From Paracoccus zhejiangensis (GTDB taxonomy: Bacteria; Pseudomonadota; Alphaproteobacteria; Rhodobacterales; Rhodobacteraceae), in contig NZ_CP025430.1 of assembly GCF_002847445.1 (NCBI RefSeq), positions 496,001-560,000 on the forward strand: a DNA stretch of 64,000 nt, written 5' to 3'. Position numbers and translations under genes: made by a program. Of the stretch, positions 57,074-64,000 are shown one piece after another. The notes under the pieces were generated by a model. That model ran no database searches, was not told where the DNA came from, and worked only from the letters and a program-made list of their open reading frames with translations. Each line of letters starts with the position of its first letter. Position 1 is the first letter of the stretch.

Positions 57074-58522
57074 TCAACCCCAGTCGCGGCAGACATATTT
57101 GATCTCGGTGAAGGCTTCCAAACCCTGCCGCGCGCCCTCGCGGCCCAGCCCCGACTGCTTCATCCCGCCAAAGGGGATCGGCGCGCCGGTGACCTTGGTT
57201 CGGTTCACCGCGACCATGCCGTAGTGCAGCGCCCGGGTGAGACGGTAGATGCGGCGCGGGTCGAGGCTGTGGAGATACGCGATGAGCCCGTATTCGCTGG
57301 CATTGGCGCGGGTGATCACCTCGGCCTCATCCTCGAAGGGGGACAGCGCGGCGACCGGGCCGAAGGTCTCCTGGCGCATGATCGCTGCCGCGTCGGGCAC
57401 ATCCGCCAGAACGGTCGGGCGGAAGAACAGTGGGCCAAGCGCCTCGTCCACCCTGCCGCCGGTCAAGAGCCGCGCGCCGTGTGACAGCGCATCCTCGACA
57501 TGGGCGATCTGCTTGGCGATCTGGCGCTCATGGATCAGCGGGCCGAGATCGGGGTCATCCATCCCATGCCCGAGCGTCAGCGTCTCGACCGCTGCGGTGA
57601 AGCGGGCGCAGAACTCTGCATAGATCGGGCGATGGATATAGAATCGGTTCGCGCCGAGGCAATCCTGCCCCGAGGTGGCGAATTTCGCCTTCACCGCCTC
57701 GGCCACCGCCCGGTCCAGGTCGGCACCCTTGAAGACGATGAAGGGGGCGTGGCCGCCCAGTTCCAGCACCAGCCGCTTCACCGTGTCCGCCGACTGGCGA
57801 TAGAGAAGCCGCCCGACCTCGGTCGAGCCGGTGAAGGACAGGGCGCGGACGCGGGCATCCGCCGTCCATGCGCCGACGATGGTCGCAGCATCGCCGATGA
57901 CGGTATTCACCACGCCGCCGGGAAAGCCCGCGCGCCGCGCCAGTTCGGCCAGCGCCAGCGCCGAGAGCGGCGTTTCGGCCGAGGGATGGATGACCACGGT
58001 GCAGCCCGCGCCAAGCGCCGCCGCCGCCTTGCGCGTGATCATGGCGCAGGGGAAATTCCACGGCGTGATCAGCGCGGCGACGCCCACCGGCTCGCGCCAC
58101 AACTCCATCTCGGCGTCCTGCAAGTGGCTGGTGACGCCCTCGATATTCGGGCGCAGTGCCTCCTCGGCATAGAACTGCACGAAGCTCGCGGCATAATCGA
58201 TTTCGCCCCGCGCCTCGCCGATGGGCTTGCCCTGTTCGGCCACCATGATCCGCGCCAGGTCCTCTTTCGCCTGAAGGATCAGCCCGTGCCAGCGATGCAG
58301 GATCTCGGCCCGATGCTGGGGCAGCAGCGTCGACCAGCCGGTGAAGGCGACCTCGGCTGCATCGACCGCAGCCCGCGCGCCCGCCGCATCGCTGATGGCG
58401 ACCTGTGCCACCAGATCACCGGTCGCCGGGTCGCGCACCGCCAGCCGCCCATGGCCCGCAAAATCGCCGGTCAGGTTCAGCAGATCCGGATCGGCCAGTT
58501 TCGCCTTGGGTTCGTCCAGCAT
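57074..58522 (-). CDS. Aldehyde dehydrogenase, succinate-semialdehyde type
   Basis: The protein has 482 residues from ATG 58522. Expected parts: TPWNFPCAMITRKAAAALGAGC (about 150-171), FTGSTEVGRLL (about 230-240), catalytic Glu in LELGGHAPF (about 254), catalytic Cys in SGQDCLGANRFY (about 288) and EVITRANASEYGLIAYLHS. The usual cofactor Lys in the K-P-[AS]-E block is replaced by His (VVIHPSAETP). It likely oxidises the semialdehyde from the neighbouring aminotransferase. The ribosome binding site is buried in a hairpin (58524-58551). Confidence 0.9.
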   Translation of the reverse strand: MLDEPKAKLADPDLLNLTGDFAGHGRLAVRDPATGDLVAQVAISDAAGARAAVDAAEVAFTGWSTLLPQHRAEILHRWHGLILQAKEDLARIMVAEQGKPIGEARGEIDYAASFVQFYAEEALRPNIEGVTSHLQDAEMELWREPVGVAALITPWNFPCAMITRKAAAALGAGCTVVIHPSAETPLSALALAELARRAGFPGGVVNTVIGDAATIVGAWTADARVRALSFTGSTEVGRLLYRQSADTVKRLVLELGGHAPFIVFKGADLDRAVAEAVKAKFATSGQDCLGANRFYIHRPIYAEFCARFTAAVETLTLGHGMDDPDLGPLIHERQIAKQIAHVEDALSHGARLLTGGRVDEALGPLFFRPTVLADVPDAAAIMRQETFGPVAALSPFEDEAEVITRANASEYGLIAYLHSLDPRRIYRLTRALHYGMVAVNRTKVTGAPIPFGGMKQSGLGREGARQGLEAFTEIKYVCRDWG

Positions 58523-58523
58523 C

Positions 58524-58551
58524 GCATCCCTCCCTGTTGCGGGAAGGATGC
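58524..58551 (-). promoter_or_regulatory. Hairpin that hides the ribosome binding site of the aldehyde dehydrogenase gene
   Basis: On the minus strand GCATCCTTCCC, loop GCAACA, and GGGAGGGATGC form an 11-position stem (10 Watson-Crick pairs plus one G-U). It ends one base before the ATG at 58522. The 3' arm contains the Shine-Dalgarno GGGAGGG, five bases from the start. Translation should depend on opening this stem. Confidence 0.6.
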
Positions 58552-58684
58552 GGGTGGACGGGCAGGGGATTTCGCTGATTGTTGGGCGGCGGGCAGAGGA
58601 TTTCTCTTTTTCCGCCACGACCGAAGAGAGGAAAACTCGGGTGGCAGGGCAGACCCGGCCCGGAGCAAGGCACGAAGTGCCGCC

Positions 58685-58817
58685 GGGCCTGCGGCCTGCC
58701 GTCCGGGCGGCTGGCCGCATTGGTGGCCATCAACGCCGAACAGCCGTTCGATATACTGGCACCATAAACCGCGTCGCACAGTCGCCTCAGCGGCCATCCA
58801 CGGCAGACCGCAGGCCC
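58685..58817 (-). repeat. Structured 133-bp palindromic element, copy D (candidate ncRNA)
   Basis: Outer arms 58685-58702 and 58800-58817 (minus strand GGGCCTGCGGTCTGCCGT) give 18 pairs with one G-U. The inner stem GGCTGGCCGC (58709-58718) pairs with GCGGCCATCC (58790-58799) with one mismatch, and the bulge is six bases. The core GCACCATAAA is at 58759-58768. It fills much of the 305-base gap 58523-58827 and ends ten bases before the Lrp gene stop; the remainder (58552-58684) shows no gene. Confidence 0.7.
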
Positions 58818-58827
58818 TACGCCGCAC

Positions 58828-59307
58828 TTACCCGCCCAGCAACCCCAGCGCCGGTGGTCCGTCCTTCACCGGCTTCGTCACGATATAGCTGAAATAGCGC
58901 CGCACCCCGGCGCGGCTTTCCAGCATCCCGTCCATCAGGTCCTGAAACGCCGCCACGTCGCGCGCGATCACCTGCATCAGATAGTCATGACCGCCGCCGA
59001 TCGCCCAGCAGCCGGTCACCTGATCCATGCGCGCCACCACCCGCTCGAAGGTCTGGAAGCTTTCGGCCTTGTGGCTGTCCAGTTCGACGGTGACGAAGAT
59101 CTGCACGTGTGGTCCGAGCAGGGTCAGGTCGATCTCGGCGCGATAGCCTCGGATCAGCCCGGCCTGTTCCAGCCGCTTCATCCGCTCCCAGCAGGGCGTG
59201 GGCGAGAGGTTCACCCGCGCCGCCAGTTCGGTCTTGGCGATGCGACCCTCGCGCGCGAGGACGGCAAGGATGGCGATGTCACGATCGTCAAGGCGGGTCT
59301 GGGTCAT
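58828..59307 (-). CDS. Lrp/AsnC-family transcriptional regulator
   Basis: The protein has 159 residues. The winged-helix part (DRDIAILAVLAREGRIAKTELAARVNLSPTPCWERMKRLEQAGLIRGYRAEI, about 7-58) is followed by a RAM ligand domain with the GC-type effector site near VTGCWAIGGGHDYLMQV. Such regulators respond to amino acids. It is divergent from the MocR gene (73 bases) and upstream of the aldehyde dehydrogenase, so it is a good candidate regulator of the amine catabolic genes. Confidence 0.92.
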   Translation of the reverse strand: MTQTRLDDRDIAILAVLAREGRIAKTELAARVNLSPTPCWERMKRLEQAGLIRGYRAEIDLTLLGPHVQIFVTVELDSHKAESFQTFERVVARMDQVTGCWAIGGGHDYLMQVIARDVAAFQDLMDGMLESRAGVRRYFSYIVTKPVKDGPPALGLLGG

Positions 59308-59335
59308 CTGGCCATCTGCCGGTCAAGGCTTCGCT

Positions 59336-59352
59336 TTGTCAATTCTGGACAA
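59336..59352. promoter_or_regulatory. TTGTC-N7-GACAA inverted repeat in the Lrp/MocR divergent promoter
   Basis: TTGTC (59336-59340) and GACAA (59348-59352) flank seven bases within the 73-base spacer. The right side contains CTGGAC, similar to the half-sites I recall for TauR-type MocR regulators. It could be an operator shared by both regulator genes. Confidence 0.4.
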
Positions 59353-59380
59353 GGACCTGCGCCGGGGCGACACTCGGTCC

Positions 59381-60745
59381 ATGTCGCATTGGCCGTTGAC
59401 CCGTTCTGACATCACCCGCCCGGCCTATCGCAGTCTGGCGCAGGGCATTGCCGCGGCCATCGATGCGGGGAACCTGCGCCCCGGCGACCGGCTGCCGCCG
59501 CATCGGGATCTGGCCTGGAAGCTGGGCGTCTCGGTCCAGACCGTCAGCCGCGCCTATGAGGAACTGATCCGGGCCGACCTGATCTCGGGGCAGGTGGGGC
59601 GGGGCAGTTTCGTGAAATCCGGCCCGCGCGAGGTGGTCGAGGTGCCGTGGTATCGCGCGCCCGAGGGTCGCCAGCCGATCGACCTGTCGATGATGACCCC
59701 GGTCAGCCTGCCGTTGATCGCCGAGGCCTGGCGCGACAGCCTGAACCGGCTGGCCGACCGGCTGCCCGACCCGGCCATGCTGTCCTTTCGTCCGCGCCAG
59801 ACCATGACCCGCTATGCTGGCATGGCGGCGGGCTGGCTGGCGCGCTGCGGCATGGTGGTGCCGTCGCAGCGTATCCTGATCACCAATGGCACCACGCCCG
59901 CGATGTTCGTGGCGCTGATGACGGCGGTGAAGCCGGGCGAGATCATCGCCACCGAAAGCTCGACCTGCCACACGCTGAAGCCGGCGGCGCAATACCTGCA
60001 CGCCCAGCTGCGCGGCATCGAGGGCGACGAGCGCGGCATGCTGCCCGAGGCGCTGCTGGCGGCGGCGCGTGCCTCGGCCGGGCGGATGACGGCGGTGTTC
60101 CTGTTGCCCTCGGGTGCCGGTCCCTTCGCCCGGATCATCGACCGCGAGCGGCGCGAGGTGCTGGCCGAGGCTGCGGCGCTGGCCGGGCTGACGATCCTCG
60201 AGAACGATGCCACCGGCCCGGTCTCGCCGCGCCGCCCGCCGCCGGTGTCGAGCTTCGCCCCCGAGCGCAGTTTCTATTTCACCGGCCTGTCGAAAAGCCT
60301 GTCGCCCGGCTTGCGTCTGGGGTTCCTCGTCATGCCCGAGCGTCAGGCGCGGCAGGCGCTGAACCGGCATCTGTCGATCTCTTGGATGACCACGCCCCTG
60401 ATGGCCGAGATCGCCAAGGACTGGATCGAGAGCGGCATCGCCGACCGGCTTCTGGAGGCGCAGCGGGCGGAACTGTCGGCGCGCAACCGTCTGGCACAGC
60501 GGCTTCTCTCCGGGGCAGGGCAGGGCTTTCCGCATGGGCTGCACCGCTGGCTGCCCTTGCCCGAGGACAGCGACGAACGCGCGCTGCTGGCCGATGCGCT
60601 GGAACAGGATGTGGCGCTGGCGCCCGGCGCGGGCTTTGCCGTCACCGACACCACCCCGGCGCTGCGTGTCTCGCTTGGCGGGGCCAGCCTGCCCGATCTC
60701 GAACAGGGGCTGACAACGCTGGCACGGCTGCTGCCGGCGGGCTGA
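59381..60745 (+). CDS. MocR-type (GntR/aminotransferase fusion) transcriptional regulator
   Basis: The protein has 454 residues. The N-terminal GntR winged helix (about 10-80: RSLAQGIAAAIDAGNLRPGDRLPPHRDLAWKLGVSVQTVSRAYEELIRADLI) is fused to a fold-type I aminotransferase domain. The PLP lysine is kept in FTGLSKSLSPGLRLGF (about 304-319), with ENDATGPVSPR upstream. MocR proteins sense PLP or amino-compound ligands (GabR, PdxR, TauR). Its position beside an aminotransferase and a TRAP transporter suggests control of amine uptake and breakdown. Confidence 0.92.
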   Translation: MSHWPLTRSDITRPAYRSLAQGIAAAIDAGNLRPGDRLPPHRDLAWKLGVSVQTVSRAYEELIRADLISGQVGRGSFVKSGPREVVEVPWYRAPEGRQPIDLSMMTPVSLPLIAEAWRDSLNRLADRLPDPAMLSFRPRQTMTRYAGMAAGWLARCGMVVPSQRILITNGTTPAMFVALMTAVKPGEIIATESSTCHTLKPAAQYLHAQLRGIEGDERGMLPEALLAAARASAGRMTAVFLLPSGAGPFARIIDRERREVLAEAAALAGLTILENDATGPVSPRRPPPVSSFAPERSFYFTGLSKSLSPGLRLGFLVMPERQARQALNRHLSISWMTTPLMAEIAKDWIESGIADRLLEAQRAELSARNRLAQRLLSGAGQGFPHGLHRWLPLPEDSDERALLADALEQDVALAPGAGFAVTDTTPALRVSLGGASLPDLEQGLTTLARLLPAG

Positions 60746-60777
60746 AACCGCTTTTTCAGTGGGCAGGGGCATCCTCG

Positions 60778-60832
60778 AAAATTGTCATGATTTAATATAA
60801 AAATTGACTTGTAATTTTCCGGGCGCATGTTC
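60778..60832 (+). promoter_or_regulatory. AT-rich control region of the TRAP operon
   Basis: A 41-base stretch (60778-60818) is almost all A/T, with AAAATT and AATTTT at its ends and GTCA/TGAC inverted inside. TTGACT (60804-60809) is a good -35; the position 17 bases later (ATGTTC, 60827-60832) is a weak -10. The contrast with the GC-rich flanks points to a promoter with regulator binding. Confidence 0.5.
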
Positions 60833-60928
60833 TGGGGCCAGCCAGATCGGGCGAAAACCGGCCCGAATCCTGCAAACCAGAGGCGCGCACCGGCTTCGGA
60901 TGCGCTGCCCAGAACAGGAGGAAAAACC

Positions 60929-61939
60929 ATGCATTACAAGGCTCTTACCGCTGTCAGTCTGACCGCGCTGATCCTCGGCGCAGGAGCGGCCGCTGCCGAT
61001 ACCTGGCGCTATGCCTTCGAGGAGGCGATGGAGGAGGTTCAGGGCAAATACGCCCAGAAGTTCAAGGAAGAGGTCGAGGCCAATTCCGACCACGAGGTGC
61101 AATTGTTCCCCTTCGGCACGCTGGGGGAAAGCGCCGATATCATGGAACAGGCGCAATCGGGCATCCTGCAATTCGTCGACCAATCGCCCGGCTTTACCGG
61201 TGCGCTGATCCCCGAGGCGCAGGTGTTCTTCGTGCCCTATCTCTTGCCCGCCGATCAGGATCAGCTGGTCAGCTTCTTCCGCAATTCCAAGGCCATCCAC
61301 GAGCTGTTCCCGCCGCTCTATGCCGAGCAGGGGCTGGAACTGCTGACCATGTTCCCCGAGGGCGAGGTGATGATGACCACCACCGAAGCGGTCGCCAGTC
61401 CCGAGGATCTGAACGAGGTGAAGTTCCGGGTGATGACCAACCCGCTGCTGGTCGAAAGCTACAAGGCCTTCGGTGCCACGCCGACGCCGCTGCCCTGGGG
61501 CGAGGTCTATGGCGCGCTGCAAACCGGCATCATTCAGGGGCAGGAAAACCCCGCCTTCTTCATCGAATCGACCAAGATGTACGAGGTGACCGATCACCTG
61601 ACCCGCGCCGGGCATAATAATTTCACCACCGCGGTCATGGCGAACAAGGAGTTCTTTGACGGCCTCAGCGATGAGGACAAGACCGTCATCCAGAACGCCA
61701 CTGCCGCCGCCTTTGACTATATCATCGAGTACCAGACCGGGCTGACCGAGGAATCGGTCGAGAAGATCCAGGCGGCCAAGCCCGAAATGACCGTCACCAC
61801 CCTGACCGAGGAACAGCGCGCGCCCTTCAAGGCCACGGCCGAGGCGGTCGAGGCCAAGTTCCTCGAGATCGGCGGGTCGCAGGCGCAGGCCATTCTGGAC
61901 CAGATGAAAGCCGATCTGGCCGCCGCTGCCGGCGGCTGA
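60929..61939 (+). CDS. dctP: TRAP transporter solute-binding protein (DctP type)
   Basis: The protein has 336 residues. A signal peptide (ALTAVSLTALILGAGAAAA) precedes a DctP fold: GTLGESADIMEQAQSGILQF (about 64-83), a conserved carboxylate-binding Arg in KFRVMTNPLLVESYKAFGATPTPLPWGEVYGALQTGIIQGQENP (about 160-203). The Arg in VKFRVM usually binds an organic-acid carboxylate. ATG 60929 follows AGGAGGAAAAACC. It heads dctPQM. The ligand is not determined. Confidence 0.93.
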   Translation: MHYKALTAVSLTALILGAGAAAADTWRYAFEEAMEEVQGKYAQKFKEEVEANSDHEVQLFPFGTLGESADIMEQAQSGILQFVDQSPGFTGALIPEAQVFFVPYLLPADQDQLVSFFRNSKAIHELFPPLYAEQGLELLTMFPEGEVMMTTTEAVASPEDLNEVKFRVMTNPLLVESYKAFGATPTPLPWGEVYGALQTGIIQGQENPAFFIESTKMYEVTDHLTRAGHNNFTTAVMANKEFFDGLSDEDKTVIQNATAAAFDYIIEYQTGLTEESVEKIQAAKPEMTVTTLTEEQRAPFKATAEAVEAKFLEIGGSQAQAILDQMKADLAAAAGG

Positions 61940-61950
61940 TCCCTGACAGT

Positions 61951-61973
61951 GGCTCCGGCCTTCGGGCCGGGCC
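61951..61973 (+). other. Intercistronic UUCG-type stem-loop between dctP and dctQ
   Basis: CCGGCC-TTCG-GGCCGG (61955-61970) is a perfect 6-bp stem with the extra-stable TTCG loop, extended by flanking GGC/GCC pairs to 61951-61973. It lies 11 bases after the dctP stop. Such structures often protect the mRNA of binding proteins so that they exceed the permeases in amount. Confidence 0.6.
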
Positions 61974-62014
61974 TGACCCGTCCTCTGACACACCACCACT
62001 CACGAGGCGACCCG

Positions 62015-62644
62015 ATGACCCTGCACGACAAGCCCGCCGCTATCCCCGAGATGATCTCGGCCACCGATGACGATATCGACGATTCCCGCTATGTCTCGGG
62101 CCTGCCCGGGCCGCTGGGGGTGATCGATGTGGTGATCGCGCGGATCGAGGCGGTGCTGCTGGCGCTTGGCGTCTTGCTGATGGCCTTGAATACCATGGCC
62201 AATGTCGTCGGTCGCTATCTTCTCGGCGAAAGCATTTTCTTTTCCGAGGAGCTCAATCAGGCGCTGATCATCCTGATCACCTTTGCCGGCATCTCCTATG
62301 CCGCGCGGCACGGACGGCATATCCGCATGTCGGCCTTTTTCGACGCCGCGCCCTTTCCCCTGCGCAAGACCATGATGGTCGCCATCGCGGCAATTACCGC
62401 CGCGATGATGTTCCTGCTCAGCTGGTATTCCTTCGACTACCTCATGGCGCAGATGGGCCGGGGCCGGCTGTTACCGGCGCTGCAGATCCCGCAATGGTGG
62501 ATCATCGTCTGGGTGCCGCTGGGGTTCCTGCTCACTGGCCTGCAATACGCGCTGACCGCGATCAAGAACCTGATCGACCGCGATGTCTGGCTGTCGACCT
62601 CGGTCATCGAGGGCTATGACGACAGCACCGAGGAGGAGGTCTGA
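62015..62644 (+). CDS. dctQ: TRAP transporter small permease (DctQ type)
   Basis: The protein has 209 residues from ATG 62015. An unusually long acidic N-terminal tail (about 40 residues, [13 protein letters not shown]) precedes four membrane helices (about 50-75, 88-108, 125-150, 165-185). [31 protein letters not shown] is the DctQ signature. It ends three bases before the dctM start. Confidence 0.9.
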   Translation: MTLHDKPAAIPEMISATDDDIDDSRYVSGLPGPLGVIDVVIARIEAVLLALGVLLMALNTMANVVGRYLLGESIFFSEELNQALIILITFAGISYAARHGRHIRMSAFFDAAPFPLRKTMMVAIAAITAAMMFLLSWYSFDYLMAQMGRGRLLPALQIPQWWIIVWVPLGFLLTGLQYALTAIKNLIDRDVWLSTSVIEGYDDSTEEEV

Positions 62645-62647
62645 GCC

Positions 62648-63934
62648 ATGGCCTATGCCATCTTCGGTTCGATGATCGTGCTCTTGCTGATCGGTTTCCC
62701 GATGATGATCCCGCTGCTCATGGGCGCGCTGATCGGGTTCATCGCGCTTTTCGGTGGCTTCGGACAGCTGGACACGATGGTCCAGCAGATCCTCGCCGGC
62801 ATCCGGCCCGCCAGCCTGATCGCCGTGCCGATGTTCATCTTCGCCGCCGACATCATGACGCGCGGCCAGTCGGCCAACCGCCTGATCGATCTGGTCATGG
62901 CCTTTGTCGGCCATATCCGGGGCGGGCTGGCGATCTCGACCGCCACGGCCTGTACGCTGTTCGGTGCGGTCTCGGGCTCGACACAGGCCACTGTCGTCGC
63001 CGTCGGCGGGCCGCTGAGGCCAAGGATGCTGAAGGCGGGCTACAATGACAGCTTCGTTCTGGCGCTGATCATCAATGCCTCGGATATCGCCTTCCTGATC
63101 CCGCCCTCGATCGGCATGATCATCTACGGCGTCGTCTCGGGCACCTCGATTTCCGAGCTGTTCATCGCCGGGATCGGGCCGGGGCTGCTGATCCTCGTGC
63201 TTTTCTCGATCTATTCCTACATCTACGCGCTCAGGAACAACGTTCCCACCGAACCCAAGGCCAGCTGGGCCGAGCGGGTGGCGGCGCTGCGCCGGGCGTT
63301 GTGGCCGCTGGGGTTTCCGCTGATCATCGTCGGCGGCATCTACGGCGGTATCTTCTCGCCGACCGAGGCCGCCGCTGCCTGCGTCCTCTACGCGCTGTTC
63401 CTGGAGATGGTGGTCTTTCGCGAGATGAACCTGCGCCAGCTGTACCAGACGGCCAAATCGACCGGCCTCATCACCGCCGTGGTCTTCATCCTCGTCGGGG
63501 CAGGGGCGGCCTTTTCCTATGTCATCAGCTTCGCGCAGATCCCGCAGGCGATCCTTGGCGGCATCGGCATCGACAGCATGGGGCCTTACGGCGTCCTTTT
63601 CACCATCTCGATCGCCTTCTTCATCGGCTGCATGTTCGTCGATCCGATCGTGGTGATCCTGATCCTCGTGCCGATCTTTGCCCCGGTGGTGAACTCGGTC
63701 GGGCTCGACCCGGTGCTGGTCGGCACCATCATCACCCTGCAGGTCGCCATCGGCAGCGCAACGCCACCCTTTGGCTGCGACATCTTCACCGCCATCGCCA
63801 TCTTCAAGCGCCCCTATGCCGAGGTGGTGCGTGGCACGCCGCCCTTCATCATCATGCTGCTGGGCGTGTCGGTGGCGCTGATCTTCTTCCCGCAGATCGC
63901 GCTGTTCCTGCGTGACCTGGCCTTTGCGAAATAG
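62648..63934 (+). CDS. dctM: TRAP transporter large permease (DctM type)
   Basis: The protein has 428 residues with about 12 membrane segments. Visible signatures are GAVSGSTQATVVAVGGPLRPRMLKAGYNDSFVLALIINASDIAFLIPPSIGMIIYGVVSGTS (about 113-174, with the sodium-site glycines and serines) and GSATPPFGCDIFT near 375. It forms the Na+-driven channel with DctQ. The GTG/ATG choice is clear: ATG 62648 after GAGGAGGTC. Confidence 0.95.
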   Translation: MAYAIFGSMIVLLLIGFPMMIPLLMGALIGFIALFGGFGQLDTMVQQILAGIRPASLIAVPMFIFAADIMTRGQSANRLIDLVMAFVGHIRGGLAISTATACTLFGAVSGSTQATVVAVGGPLRPRMLKAGYNDSFVLALIINASDIAFLIPPSIGMIIYGVVSGTSISELFIAGIGPGLLILVLFSIYSYIYALRNNVPTEPKASWAERVAALRRALWPLGFPLIIVGGIYGGIFSPTEAAAACVLYALFLEMVVFREMNLRQLYQTAKSTGLITAVVFILVGAGAAFSYVISFAQIPQAILGGIGIDSMGPYGVLFTISIAFFIGCMFVDPIVVILILVPIFAPVVNSVGLDPVLVGTIITLQVAIGSATPPFGCDIFTAIAIFKRPYAEVVRGTPPFIIMLLGVSVALIFFPQIALFLRDLAFAK

Positions 63935-63943
63935 GGGGCGGCG

Positions 63944-64000
63944 ATGTTCCAGAAGATCCTGATCGCCTATGACGGCTCGGTCGGTGCCGAGCGCGCGCTG
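63944..64000 (+). CDS. Universal stress protein, N-terminal fragment (runs off window)
   Basis: Nineteen codons are visible: MFQKILIAYDGSVGAERAL. The K-I-L-I-A-Y-D-G-S start is the first strand of the UspA fold. The start is nine bases after dctM, so it is probably the last gene of the TRAP operon; a Usp gene is often found there. The protein continues beyond 64000. Confidence 0.75.
   Translation, partial: MFQKILIAYDGSVGAERAL

Overview
The window is one continuous piece of a GC-rich (about two-thirds G+C by eye) alphaproteobacterial chromosome. Gene content points to the Rhodobacterales, probably Paracoccus or a close relative: an acyl-CoA carboxylase/methylmalonyl-CoA mutase set, a fabA-fabB-fabI block, the complex I accessory subunit of the NDUFS4 type, a 3-keto acid cleavage enzyme, a DctPQM TRAP transporter, and infC lacking a canonical start codon. 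I see no prophage, IS transposase, CRISPR array, rRNA or origin. One tRNA (Arg, anticodon TCT) is present. The species assignment is inference from content, not from a search.

Layout. 1-9.1 kb (+): end of an unknown gene, xerD, a CorC/HlyC-type membrane protein, a BKACE enzyme, transketolase, a DMT exporter, an LpxL-like acyltransferase and a luciferase-like oxidoreductase. 9.2-20.5 kb (mostly -): homoserine dehydrogenase, a PEMT/ICMT-like methyltransferase and the propionyl-CoA route (pccB, pccA, methylmalonyl-CoA mutase), with four small genes, three of them lipoproteins, between pccB and pccA. The pccB upstream region holds TTTGCAAA-like boxes. 20.7-24.7 kb: alr-mlaE-mlaF, gloA and thyX. 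24.7-25.7 kb is a small, less GC-rich patch with a gene interrupted by one in-frame TGA and a REPIN-like inverted repeat. 25.7-29.2 kb (-): an alpha/beta hydrolase and the fabA-fabB-fabI genes for unsaturated and general fatty acid synthesis. 29.3-37.2 kb: an Ala-rich anchored protein, infC, dut, a membrane-fused MoeB/ThiF protein, an ArsR regulator divergent from two small monooxygenase-fold genes, and an M3 peptidase. 37.3-49.3 kb: an SH3 protein, a 2-hydroxyacid dehydrogenase, an M20 amidohydrolase, an acyl-CoA ligase, two paralogous DadA-like flavoproteins around an aldo/keto reductase and cobO, then uvrB. 49.4-55.4 kb: small envelope proteins including two I78 and one MliC-type inhibitor, the NDUFS4-type subunit, a GNAT protein, tRNA-Arg, OsmC, tex and a MobA-like nucleotidyltransferase. 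55.5-64 kb: a class III aminotransferase and an aldehyde dehydrogenase (amine or omega-amino acid catabolism), Lrp and MocR regulators, a TRAP transporter and the start of a universal stress protein.

The most unusual signal is a family of four intergenic imperfect palindromes of 133-135 bp (40676-40809, 46915-47048, 56898-57032, 58685-58817). Each has an 18-bp outer stem, a 10-bp inner stem, a 5-6 nt bulge and an invariant GCACCATAAA / TTTATGGTGC core. The outer stems differ in sequence between copies but stay paired, and every non-Watson-Crick position is a G-U wobble in one orientation only. That is what a structured RNA would show. A second, smaller family (GC hairpin followed by GGATATTT-like sequence) occurs four times at gene ends.
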